Below, in pieces: positions 25,614-34,762 of a stretch of DNA of 64,000 bases (positions are counted from its first letter, which is position 1; every line of letters starts with the position of its first letter). The DNA lies in assembly GCF_014298075.1 (NCBI RefSeq), contig NZ_CP060418.1, forward strand, positions 2,232,001-2,296,000, written 5' to 3'. The notes below the pieces were generated by a model. The model was not told the DNA's origin. It ran no database searches and worked only from the letters and a program-made list of their open reading frames with translations. The translations under genes were made by a program, and so were the position numbers. The DNA comes from Enterobacter sp. JUb54 (GTDB taxonomy: Bacteria > Pseudomonadota > Gammaproteobacteria > Enterobacterales > Enterobacteriaceae).

Positions 25614-25662
25614 AAAAGGCTCTCCAGGTATCAGGCTGTTTCCTGCCTGCTGCTAAAACGGA

Positions 25663-25692
25663 CAACAGTGCCGGGTCTCCCCGGCACTGTTG
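25663..25692 (-). terminator. lrp terminator
   Basis: A 13-bp perfect stem CAACAGTGCCGGG / CCCGGCACTGTTG with a 4-nt loop lies between lrp and ftsK. The minus-strand continuation GTCCGTTTTAG gives a short U-tract. It probably separates lrp from the ftsK transcript only partially. Confidence 0.8.
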
Positions 25693-25748
25693 CTGTATGG
25701 ATTAACAGGAGTGTAATCAAACTGCGACGAGTTTGCACCTGTTCCGTG

Positions 25749-26243
25749 TTAGCGCGTCTTAATAACCAGACGATTGCTTTGCTTGACTTCTTCCATTACC
25801 ACATAGGTACGGGTGTCGTTTACACCCGGCAGGCGCAGCAGGGTTTCGCCCAGTAATTTGCGATACGCTGACATATCCGGTACACGGGTTTTCAACAGAT
25901 AGTCGAAATCACCGGAAACCAGATGACACTCTTGAATTTCTTCAAGTTTTTGCACAGCGGAGTTAAATTGCTCAAACACATCCGGCGCGCCACGATTCAG
26001 AGTAATCTCAACAAATACCAGAAGTGATGCATCCAGATAATGCGGGTTGAGCAGCGCCGTATAGCCCTGAATAAAACCCTGTCTTTCCAGTCGACGCACG
26101 CGCTCAAGGCAAGGCGTCGGTGAAAGTCCCACCCGTTTAGAAAGCTCGACGTTTGAAATACGCCCGTCTTTTTGCAGCTCATTCAAAATATTACGATCGA
26201 TGCGGTCGAGATCTTTGCCAGGGCGCTTCTTGCTATCTACCAT
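25749..26243 (-). CDS. lrp: Leucine-responsive regulatory protein
   Basis: Lrp is a global feast/famine transcription factor that also controls many fimbrial operons. The 164 residues (MVDSKKRPGKDLDRIDRN) are essentially identical to E. coli Lrp. The helix-turn-helix covers about residues 30-55 (RISNVELSKRVGLSPTPCLERVRRL) and the RAM ligand-binding domain about 70-160. It is divergent from trxB across a 531-bp spacer. Given the fimbrial locus about 8 kb away, Lrp control of it is plausible but not shown. Confidence 0.99.
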   Translation of the reverse strand: MVDSKKRPGKDLDRIDRNILNELQKDGRISNVELSKRVGLSPTPCLERVRRLERQGFIQGYTALLNPHYLDASLLVFVEITLNRGAPDVFEQFNSAVQKLEEIQECHLVSGDFDYLLKTRVPDMSAYRKLLGETLLRLPGVNDTRTYVVMEEVKQSNRLVIKTR

Positions 26244-27743
<1,500 letters not shown>

Positions 27744-27771
27744 TCTTTACAAGTCAGTAACAAAGGTAAAG

Positions 27772-27800
27772 AAGGCGACGAAAAGTCGCCTTTATTTTTT
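27772..27800 (+). terminator. trxB terminator
   Basis: An 8-bp stem AAGGCGAC / GTCGCCTT with a 5-nt loop is followed by TATTTTTT, between trxB and cydD. Confidence 0.9.
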
Positions 27801-27857
27801 CCTCGTTGTAACATTGCCCAGCCTAAAAACCTCATAACTACACCTGCAAAGTGCGCA

Positions 27858-29624
27858 ATGAATAAAACCCGTCAGCAAGAGTTAACACGTTGGTTAAAAA
27901 ATCAAAGCATTCTCTCCCGTCGCTGGTTGATGATTTCCCGTGCCTTGGGGGTCATTAGCGGTCTGCTGCTCGTCGGCCAGGCCTGGCTGCTGGCGCGGAT
28001 CCTTCATCGTATGATCATGGAGAATATTCCGGCAACGGCGCTGGTGCTGCCGTTTATTGTGCTGGCATTAATTTTTATTCTCCGTGCCTGGGTGGTGTGG
28101 TTCCGCGAACGAGTGGGGTTCATGGCCGGACAGCATATTCGTTGCGAAATCCGCCGCCAGGTGCTCGATCGCTTACAGCAGGCGGGCCCGGCATGGATTC
28201 AGGGCAAACCAGCAGGAAGCTGGGCGACGCTCATTCTTGAGCAAATCGATGATATGCACGACTACTACGCGCGCTATCTGCCGCAGATGACGCTGGCGGC
28301 CTGCGTACCGTTGCTGATTGTCCTGACTATTTTCCCGATTAACTGGGCAGCCGCACTGATTCTGCTTGGTACCGCACCGCTGATCCCGCTGTTTATGGCG
28401 ATGGTCGGCATGGGCGCGGCTGATGCCAACCGCCGTAACTTTCTGGCGCTGGCCCGGTTAAGCGGCCATTTCCTCGACCGCCTGCGCGGCATGGAGACGC
28501 TGCGACTGTTTCACCGCGGTGAAGCAGAAACCGACAATATTCGTGAAGCATCCCAGGATTTCCGCCAGCGGACGATGGAAGTGTTACGCCTCGCCTTTCT
28601 CTCGTCGGGCGTGCTGGAGTTTTTCACCTCCCTCTCTATTGCGCTGGTGGCGGTCTATTTCGGCTTCTCCTATCTCGGCGAGCTGAATTTCGGCCATTAT
28701 GGCGTCGGGGTGACCTTGATGTCGGGTTTCCTGACCCTGATCCTGGCGCCGGAGTTTTTCCAGCCGCTGCGTGATTTGGGCACCTTCTACCACGCCAAAG
28801 CGCAGGCCATTGGCGCCGCGGACAGCCTGAAGACGTTTATGGAAACGCCGCTGGCACAGGATAAAAAAGGTGAAAAAGTGCTCAGTGACAATGAGCTGAT
28901 TCGCCTTGAAGCGCATGATTTGTTGATTAAGTCCCCGGAAGGAAAAACGCTGGCGGGTCCGATCAACTTTACGCTTCCAGCCGGCAAGCGCGTGGTACTG
29001 GTGGGCCAAAGTGGTTCGGGGAAAAGCTCACTCCTCAACACCCTAACCGGTTTTCTTCCTTACGAAGGTTCGCTGCTGGTCAACGGTATTGAACTGCGCG
29101 ACCTCGACGCCAGCCGCTGGCATCGCCTGCTCAGTTGGGTGGGCCAGAACCCTCAACTCCCGGCGGCAACCCTGCGTGAAAACGTGCTGCTGGCCTGGCC
29201 AGAAGCCACCGACGCACAGCTTCAGCTAGCGCTGGATAAAGCCTGGGTCAGTGAATTTGTCTCTCAGCTGCCGCAAGGCATTCACACGCCGGTCGGCGAT
29301 CAGGCCGGTCGCCTGTCCGTCGGCCAGGCACAGCGCATTGCCGTGGCGCGCGCGCTGCTGGTGCCCTGCCGTCTGCTGCTATTAGATGAACCTGCAGCCA
29401 GCCTCGATGCCCATAGCGAGCAGCGGGTGATGCAGGCGTTGTTTAACGCCTCGTCGCAACAAACCACGCTGATGGTCACCCACCAGTTGGAAGGTCTCGC
29501 CGATTGGGATGCGATTTGGGTGATGCGGGATGGTCAGATTGTCGAACAGGGTACCTATGCTCAGTTGGCCGCCGCCGAGGGTCATTTTGCGACCCTGCTA
29601 GCCCACCGTCAGGAGGAGATTTAA
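27858..29624 (+). CDS. cydD: Glutathione/cysteine ABC exporter subunit CydD
   Basis: CydD forms with CydC an inner-membrane ABC exporter of glutathione and cysteine to the periplasm, needed for cytochrome bd assembly. The 588 residues begin MNKTRQQELTRWLKNQS. Six membrane helices lie in the first 320 residues. The nucleotide domain has Walker A GQSGSGKSSLLNTL near 378, signature LSVGQAQR (SVGQ in place of SGGQ) and Walker B LLLLDEPAASLD. cydC starts at the base after the cydD stop codon, so the two are translationally coupled. Confidence 0.99.
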   Translation: MNKTRQQELTRWLKNQSILSRRWLMISRALGVISGLLLVGQAWLLARILHRMIMENIPATALVLPFIVLALIFILRAWVVWFRERVGFMAGQHIRCEIRRQVLDRLQQAGPAWIQGKPAGSWATLILEQIDDMHDYYARYLPQMTLAACVPLLIVLTIFPINWAAALILLGTAPLIPLFMAMVGMGAADANRRNFLALARLSGHFLDRLRGMETLRLFHRGEAETDNIREASQDFRQRTMEVLRLAFLSSGVLEFFTSLSIALVAVYFGFSYLGELNFGHYGVGVTLMSGFLTLILAPEFFQPLRDLGTFYHAKAQAIGAADSLKTFMETPLAQDKKGEKVLSDNELIRLEAHDLLIKSPEGKTLAGPINFTLPAGKRVVLVGQSGSGKSSLLNTLTGFLPYEGSLLVNGIELRDLDASRWHRLLSWVGQNPQLPAATLRENVLLAWPEATDAQLQLALDKAWVSEFVSQLPQGIHTPVGDQAGRLSVGQAQRIAVARALLVPCRLLLLDEPAASLDAHSEQRVMQALFNASSQQTTLMVTHQLEGLADWDAIWVMRDGQIVEQGTYAQLAAAEGHFATLLAHRQEEI

Positions 29625-31346
29625 ATGCGTGCATTACTGCCTTATCTGGCGTTGTACAAGCGGCATATCTGGCTGCTGACGATCGGCGTAGTCCTGGCGA
29701 TTATCACCCTGCTGGCCAGCATTGGCCTGCTGACGCTTTCGGGCTGGTTCTTATCCGCCAGTGCCGTAGTGGGAGTCGCCGGCATCTACAGCTTCAACTA
29801 TATGCTCCCGGCCGCAGGCGTGCGTGGTGCGGCAATTCTGCGTACCGCCGGTCGCTATTTTGAGCGTCTTGTCAGCCATGACGCCACCTTCCGCGTGCTG
29901 CAACATCTGCGGGTATTCACCTTCAGCAAACTGCTGCCGCTCTCCCCTGCCGGGCTGGCGCGTTTTCGTCAGGGTGAACTCCTTAACCGGGTGGTTGCCG
30001 ACGTCGATACGCTGGACCACCTCTACTTGCGGGTGATCTCCCCGCTGGTTGGCGCGCTGGTTGTCATTCTGGTGGTTACCGCTGGCCTGAGTATTCTCGA
30101 CGTCACGCTGGCGCTGACTCTGGGCGGGATCATGCTGTTAACGCTGGTTATTTTGCCGCCGCTGTTTTATCGCGCCGGAAAACCGACGGGTGAACATATC
30201 ACCCAGCAGCGCGGACAATATCGCCAGCAGTTGACCTCCTGGTTACAAGGCCAGGCAGAGCTGATGCTGTTCAGCGCCAGTGACCGCTACCGGGCGCAGA
30301 TGGAAAAGACCGAACAGCGCTGGCAGGAAGCACAACGTCGCCAGGCGGATCTCACTGCCCTGTCGCAGGCGTTGATGCTGCTGATTGGCGGTATCGCGGT
30401 GATTGCCATGCTGTGGCTGGCCTCTGCCGGGGTTGGCGGAAACAGCCAGCCTGGCGCGCTGATCGCCCTGTTTGTTTTTTGCGCCCTGGCCGCATTTGAA
30501 GCGCTGGCCCCGGTCACCGGCGCGTTTCAGCATCTTGGTCAGGTCATTGCTTCCGCTCGTCGGATCACGCAAATTACCGAACAACAGCCAGAAGTCACTT
30601 TCGTGCCTGGTGCGGAACAAGCGCCTGAGCGGGTTGCGCTGACCCTGGATAAGGTCACCTTTAGCTATCCGCAACAGCCGGCTCCGGCGCTGGATACCGT
30701 CTCGTTGCAGGTCAAGGCAGGCGAGCATATCGCGATTCTGGGGCGTACCGGCTGCGGCAAATCGACACTGTTGCAACTTCTGACCCGCGCCTGGGATCCG
30801 GCGCAGGGTGAGATCCTGCTTAACGGTCAACCGTTAACGCACATCAATGAAGCTTCCCTGCGTCGGGCGATGAGCGTTGTTCCTCAGCGGGTGCATCTGT
30901 TCAGCGCCACGCTGCGCGACAACCTGCTGCTGGCCGCCCCTGGCGCCAGCGATGCTCAGCTCACCAGCACCCTGGAACGCGTGGGTCTGGAGAAACTGCT
31001 GGAAGACAGCGGCCTCAATGCCTGGTTGGGTGAAGGCGGTCGTCAACTTTCCGGCGGCGAGCTACGCCGGCTGGCCATCGCCCGTGCCCTGCTGCATGAT
31101 GCGCCGCTGATGCTGCTTGATGAGCCCACCGAAGGGCTTGATGCGACAACAGAAAGCCAAATCCTTGATTTACTGAGTGACGTGATGCGTGAAAAAACCG
31201 TCCTGATGGTTACCCACCGTCTGCGCGGACTGGCACGTTTTAATCAGATAATTATCATGGACAACGGGAAGATTATTGAGCAAGGTAATCACGCAGAACT
31301 GCTGGCGAAACAAGGGCGTTATTACCAGTTTAAACAGCGTCTGTAG
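29625..31346 (+). CDS. cydC: Glutathione/cysteine ABC exporter subunit CydC
   Basis: CydC is the heme-binding partner half-transporter of CydD. It has 573 residues and begins MRALLPYLALYKRHIW. Six N-terminal helices are followed by an ATPase domain with Walker A GRTGCGKSTLLQLL near 370, signature LSGGELRR and Walker B LMLLDEPTEGLD. Its ATG directly abuts the cydD stop. aat follows 158 bp downstream, beyond a hairpin. Confidence 0.99.
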   Translation: MRALLPYLALYKRHIWLLTIGVVLAIITLLASIGLLTLSGWFLSASAVVGVAGIYSFNYMLPAAGVRGAAILRTAGRYFERLVSHDATFRVLQHLRVFTFSKLLPLSPAGLARFRQGELLNRVVADVDTLDHLYLRVISPLVGALVVILVVTAGLSILDVTLALTLGGIMLLTLVILPPLFYRAGKPTGEHITQQRGQYRQQLTSWLQGQAELMLFSASDRYRAQMEKTEQRWQEAQRRQADLTALSQALMLLIGGIAVIAMLWLASAGVGGNSQPGALIALFVFCALAAFEALAPVTGAFQHLGQVIASARRITQITEQQPEVTFVPGAEQAPERVALTLDKVTFSYPQQPAPALDTVSLQVKAGEHIAILGRTGCGKSTLLQLLTRAWDPAQGEILLNGQPLTHINEASLRRAMSVVPQRVHLFSATLRDNLLLAAPGASDAQLTSTLERVGLEKLLEDSGLNAWLGEGGRQLSGGELRRLAIARALLHDAPLMLLDEPTEGLDATTESQILDLLSDVMREKTVLMVTHRLRGLARFNQIIIMDNGKIIEQGNHAELLAKQGRYYQFKQRL

Positions 31347-31390
31347 ACGGGATATTTCCCCTCGTTTTGCGTATATACTTTAGGCGTTTC

Positions 31391-31411
31391 AGGGCACCGA
31401 CATGGTGCCCT
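31391..31411 (+). terminator. Hairpin after cydC
   Basis: A perfect 8-bp stem AGGGCACC / GGTGCCCT with a 5-nt loop lies 44 bp after the cydC stop. Only two T residues follow, so it may be a weak terminator or a processing structure between cydC and aat. Confidence 0.45.
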
Positions 31412-31504
31412 TGTGCCAGCCGTTAGCCTGAAACGACAACGGTGGTGGCTAGCTGAAACGCCACGAGTCTATTGGACAATTGCCTGGTGCGTATTGAGGT
31501 TAAA

Positions 31505-32209
31505 ATGCGTCTGGTTCAGCTCTCCCGTCAGTCCATTGCCTTCCCTTCCCCGGAAGGCGCCCTGCGCGAACCGAATGGCCTGCTGGCGCTCGGCGGCGAT
31601 CTCAGCCCGTCACGCCTGTTGATGGCCTATCAGCACGGCATTTTCCCCTGGTTCTCTCCGGGCGATCCTATTTTATGGTGGTCTCCCGATCCCCGCGCGG
31701 TCCTGTGGCCAGAACAGTTTCACCTCAGCCGCAGCATGAAGCGTTTTCACCAACGCTCTCCCTATCGCGTCACGCTCAACCATGCATTTGGCCAGGTCAT
31801 TGAAGGTTGCGCCGAGAACCGTGACGAAGGCACGTGGATCACCCCCGGCATCGTTAAGGCCTATCACCAGCTCCATGAGCTGGGCCATGCGCACTCGATT
31901 GAAGTCTGGCAAGACGACACCCTGGTGGGCGGCATGTATGGCGTGGCTCAGGGGGCGTTGTTTTGTGGTGAGTCGATGTTCAGCCATGCAGAAAATGCCT
32001 CAAAAACGGCGTTACTGATTTTCTGCCAGTCATTTAGCCGCGACGGCGGTAAATTGATTGACTGCCAGGTGCTGAATAATCATACGGCATCGCTGGGGGC
32101 CGTCGAAATCCCCCGCCGTGATTACCTTGACCGTCTGGCCGAATTGCGTACCCGCCGCCTGCCTGCGCGGTTTTGGGTACCGAGGGTGCTATTTGCCGGC
32201 CACGAGTAA
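31505..32209 (+). CDS. aat: Leucyl/phenylalanyl-tRNA-protein transferase
   Basis: Aat adds Leu or Phe to proteins with N-terminal Arg or Lys, creating primary destabilising residues for the ClpS-ClpAP N-end rule pathway. Start [16 protein letters not shown] gives 234 residues, as in E. coli; an 11-codon upstream extension is rejected. Conserved blocks [28 protein letters not shown] and HAHSIEVW are intact. Its partners clpA and clpS lie only 8 kb away, beyond the fimbrial insertion. Confidence 0.98.
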   Translation: MRLVQLSRQSIAFPSPEGALREPNGLLALGGDLSPSRLLMAYQHGIFPWFSPGDPILWWSPDPRAVLWPEQFHLSRSMKRFHQRSPYRVTLNHAFGQVIEGCAENRDEGTWITPGIVKAYHQLHELGHAHSIEVWQDDTLVGGMYGVAQGALFCGESMFSHAENASKTALLIFCQSFSRDGGKLIDCQVLNNHTASLGAVEIPRRDYLDRLAELRTRRLPARFWVPRVLFAGHE

Positions 32210-32719
32210 ATGTTTTCAGCACATTTTTCACCATGATGGTATAATTGCGCCGTAGAGTAGCTTCTGCCTGTTGCCCCGCCGCCGTTTGGGAATCATAAGA
32301 GTCAGATAACGCCCATCGTTCTGTCACTCCCCCTTTACGTTTGCGCCTGTCATACGGCTTTTCCGTGTGGATTACGGGCAATGCGCCAAAACTACTTCAG
32401 AAATTTATATCCTGAACAATTTAGGATGCGTCGGGTTGGCAACGTTAAGCCCCTGGCAGCATCAATAACTATGTGACCGCGTAAGCGAAGACAGCCAGAA
32501 AGATAAACGTCTATACCCTAAATAATTTGATTTGCAGGCAGACGGCGACGCAGGGAATCCGCAGAAGCTTACCGAAGAAAGTGACTGTGGTGAACGAGGA
32601 CAGCCAATGCTCATGCAATTTGAAGTATGCCGGGTATAACGTAAAACTTTACTTACTCGCTGAACTTCGGCATTATCTTGCCGGTTCAAAACTACGGTAG
32701 TGATACCCCAGAGGACTAG
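32210..32719 (+). promoter_or_regulatory. infA upstream region with extended -10 promoter
   Basis: The 510-bp region before infA contains a promoter-like TGGTATAAT (extended -10, hexamer 32240-32245) just after aat, in the position expected for the distal infA promoter. A complete ERIC (32512-32638) follows and ends about 80 bp before the infA start, so it would be transcribed in the infA leader. No coding sequence is supported. Confidence 0.55.
32512..32638. repeat. ERIC element upstream of infA
   Basis: A full 127-bp ERIC, bounded by TATACCC and GGGTATA terminal inverted repeats, with the internal AGCTTACC ... AAGTGAC palindromic core and the right-hand CAGCCAATGC ... TTGAAGTATG segment. 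The exact consensus length makes the call firm. Confidence 0.93.
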
Positions 32720-32938
<219 letters not shown>

Positions 32939-32969
32939 TAGTTTTCCGCCCTCGTGGCGTCAGATGCTG

Positions 32970-32997
32970 AAGGCCGGGATAATTCCCGGCCTTTTCA
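32970..32997 (+). terminator. infA terminator
   Basis: A 10-bp perfect stem AAGGCCGGGA / TCCCGGCCTT with a TAAT loop is followed by TTCATTT, 31 bp after the infA stop. It marks the left border of the accessory locus. Confidence 0.88.
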
Positions 32998-33071
32998 TTT
33001 CTGCATCCGACTAAAACCGCATCAATTCCCCCGACCGTAAACTCACGCGCACCGGAATACCCGCCTGTCGA

Positions 33072-33518
33072 TTACGCCGCTTTGTTGCAGTAAAACAGCG
33101 GTGTAGAGACAAAACTAATGAGCCAGGACCCATTTCTCACCTTGGTGAGCGAAAACGTGATCTCTTTATCGGGCTGGTAAAAAAAAGCGGGATAGTGTTT
33201 GGCCAACAGCGTATCGGGTACATCATCCACAGGAATCAGGCGCAAATCTTTGCTTTTCGCATGATACATGCCGTTCTCCAGCTGATAGTCAAAGATGATG
33301 TTTCTGCTAATCACATTTCTCTTCCCATCGCTTTCAATCCTGCCATGGACCTTAAGTACACCCTTACCGTTTTCCATCGAAAAGTGATAGCCAGAGGTTA
33401 TGGTGTCACCATGGTGAATGAGTTGATGATGTACATTGCAAGTAATCCCCTGAGCAGATACCGCAGCAGGCGACAGCAGAAACATTAAAAAAGACAACGC
33501 AATCAGGTATTTTTTCAT
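33072..33518 (-). CDS. Small exported protein, FidL-like putative partner of the adjacent regulator
   Basis: The 148-residue protein has a signal peptide or N-terminal membrane anchor (MKKYLIALSFLMFLLSPAAVSA), then a beta-rich domain. Two cysteines lie at its ends (near residues 27 and 144) and could pair. The pattern, with an ISRNI..DY core, an Asp-rich turn LIPVDDVPDTLL and a terminal TPLFYC, resembles what I recall of FidL, the protein encoded beside the Salmonella regulator MarT; this is recollection, not a search result. Its ATG overlaps the upstream regulator's stop as ATGA, giving strict translational coupling. By analogy with ToxR/ToxS it may stabilise or sense through the periplasmic domain of that regulator. 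Confidence 0.6.
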   Translation of the reverse strand: MKKYLIALSFLMFLLSPAAVSAQGITCNVHHQLIHHGDTITSGYHFSMENGKGVLKVHGRIESDGKRNVISRNIIFDYQLENGMYHAKSKDLRLIPVDDVPDTLLAKHYPAFFYQPDKEITFSLTKVRNGSWLISFVSTPLFYCNKAA

Positions 33519-34279
33519 TTTAAATAAAGTATATGAGTGACGGATTCACAAAATGACGAACTTTCCTTCCCACAAGAGAAGTAACTTAATCGTGGTGAGG
33601 TGGAGAAGTATGAGATGTAGTAATTTCTCTCTCCATCGCAGGTGTTTTTTTGCTCAATCATAAACTGCGTGGGAGTGCTGTTGTCGACGTTTTTGGTGTT
33701 GTAGCGATAACAGGCTGGGTAATTTTTAATTTGGACGAACCCTTCTATCCCCTCAGCCGGAGTCAGGGTAACCAAATAGATCAAAACTGCCAGCACTGTC
33801 GCAAAAGAAGCCATGACGAATGCTTTTACTTTCGATACGGGTGCTTTTTCCTTTCTGACAACCGGATTTGATACGCAAAGTAAGTCATCGTGTGTTTTAT
33901 CTTCGTCACTGACGTCACGAGGTGATTCATCCTCCTGCCCAAGGAGGCTAATGTTAACCCCTGAATCTATTTTGACTCCCACTTTTCTGAGTGTAACCAC
34001 TAACTCATAAGTGTAATCCAGCTCTTTTAGATTTTTTCTAAGATTAACAAAGCACTGATAATATGCTGCCGTGGTGACTGAAGCACTGACATCCTTTCCC
34101 CAACCGTACAAAACCAGTTCATTTTGAGGAATCACCGTTCCCTGATGCATAATGAGCAGTTCAAGGCAGCGAGAGACGTTGCCGTGCATTACTTTTCCCT
34201 TTCCGCTCGCCACCGACAGGAGTTTTTGTTCTGCTGGCGAAAAGATAATTTGATCATCAATTAAATACTGCTTAACCAT
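33515..34279 (-). CDS. Membrane-anchored winged-helix transcriptional regulator (CadC/ToxR/MarT type)
   Basis: This 254-residue protein has an N-terminal OmpR/PhoB-type winged-helix DNA-binding domain (about residues 5-105: FSPAEQKLL, RCLELLIMHQGTVIPQNEL, TLRKVGVKI). A charged linker follows, then a single membrane helix at 152-172 (AFVMASFATVLAVLIYLVTL) and an approximately 80-residue periplasmic domain with four cysteines. This is the one-component architecture of CadC, ToxR and MarT, which bind promoters while membrane-bound. It is transcribed divergently from the fimbrial operon, with 483 bp between them, and is followed by a coupled exported protein. The likely targets are the two fimbrial promoters; the signal is unknown. 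Confidence 0.8.
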   Translation of the reverse strand: MVKQYLIDDQIIFSPAEQKLLSVASGKGKVMHGNVSRCLELLIMHQGTVIPQNELVLYGWGKDVSASVTTAAYYQCFVNLRKNLKELDYTYELVVTLRKVGVKIDSGVNISLLGQEDESPRDVSDEDKTHDDLLCVSNPVVRKEKAPVSKVKAFVMASFATVLAVLIYLVTLTPAEGIEGFVQIKNYPACYRYNTKNVDNSTPTQFMIEQKNTCDGERNYYISYFSTSPRLSYFSCGKESSSFCESVTHILYLK

Positions 34280-34621
34280 CAGCTGCGCCTGTTATGAAAT
34301 AATCATGTTGAATTATTGTTGCTTTTAAAACTCAGCGTAAAATAGACTTATTTGTATGCACTACCTTATAAAAAAAACAAGCCTGTTTCCATACGCCATT
34401 CCTTGTTCAGGCTGCAAAAATAAATTTTTCAGATTTTCATTAAAACGAAACCAACACAACAAAAAGAAACTAAAAATCAACATGCCATTCTTATGGGTTT
34501 ATTTTTCTGCATTATCTGATAAATACACATTACGCGTCACTTTTGGCACTTTGATTTCCGGACTTCAAAACCCTGACCAGCAGCCTATCAAACTGAATAC
34601 GCATGGCTTTTATTTGTTTTG

Positions 34622-34650
34622 TTTATTTTATTTTATTTTATTTTATTTTA
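34622..34650 (+). repeat. TTTTA pentanucleotide microsatellite
   Basis: Five perfect TTTTA units (34626-34650) follow a partial TTTA. The homologous position in the downstream promoter copy reads TTTTG-CTTTTC-GC and is not repeated. Short tandem repeats upstream of surface-structure promoters are classical substrates for slipped-strand mispairing. Confidence 0.95.
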
Positions 34651-34704
34651 CCGTTCAATAGTCAGCACCTGTTGCTTTGGAAGCATTGATTCCTTTAACC
34701 GACT

Positions 34705-34733
34705 TTCATCCCTGTCCAGTAAAACTGCATAAT
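34705..34733 (+). promoter_or_regulatory. Predicted promoter of the adhesin gene
   Basis: TTCATC, 17 bp, CATAAT. The same elements with identical 17-bp spacing occur in copy 2, which supports the call. The leader to the adhesin ATG would be only about 20 nt. Confidence 0.5.
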
Positions 34734-34762
34734 TATCATGAATAACTGCAAAAGGAGCCTTG

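Larger units (their letters stand above)
34516..34757 (+). repeat. Duplicated fimbrial promoter module, copy 1
   Basis: This segment is repeated before the pilin gene at about 36248-36475. Shared blocks include ATCTGATAAATA, CTTTTAnTTGTTTTGTTT (34607-34624), AATAGTCAGCACCTGTT (34657-34673, identical in both copies), CATTGATTCC, ACCGA, TTTCAT and GCATAATT, with the same spacing to the predicted promoter. By hand alignment the final ~90 bp are roughly 75-80% identical. Copy 1 carries about 16 extra bases, accounted for by the TTTTA tract. Confidence 0.85.
34280..34762 (+). promoter_or_regulatory. Divergent control region of the regulator and fimbrial adhesin
   Basis: This 483-bp, very AT-rich spacer contains the upstream copy of a duplicated promoter module, a TTTTA microsatellite and the predicted adhesin promoter (separate entries). 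No coding sequence is supported. Its low GC content contrasts with the neighbouring core genes and fits silencing by a nucleoid protein such as H-NS, which the regulator might relieve; that part is inference. Confidence 0.6.
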
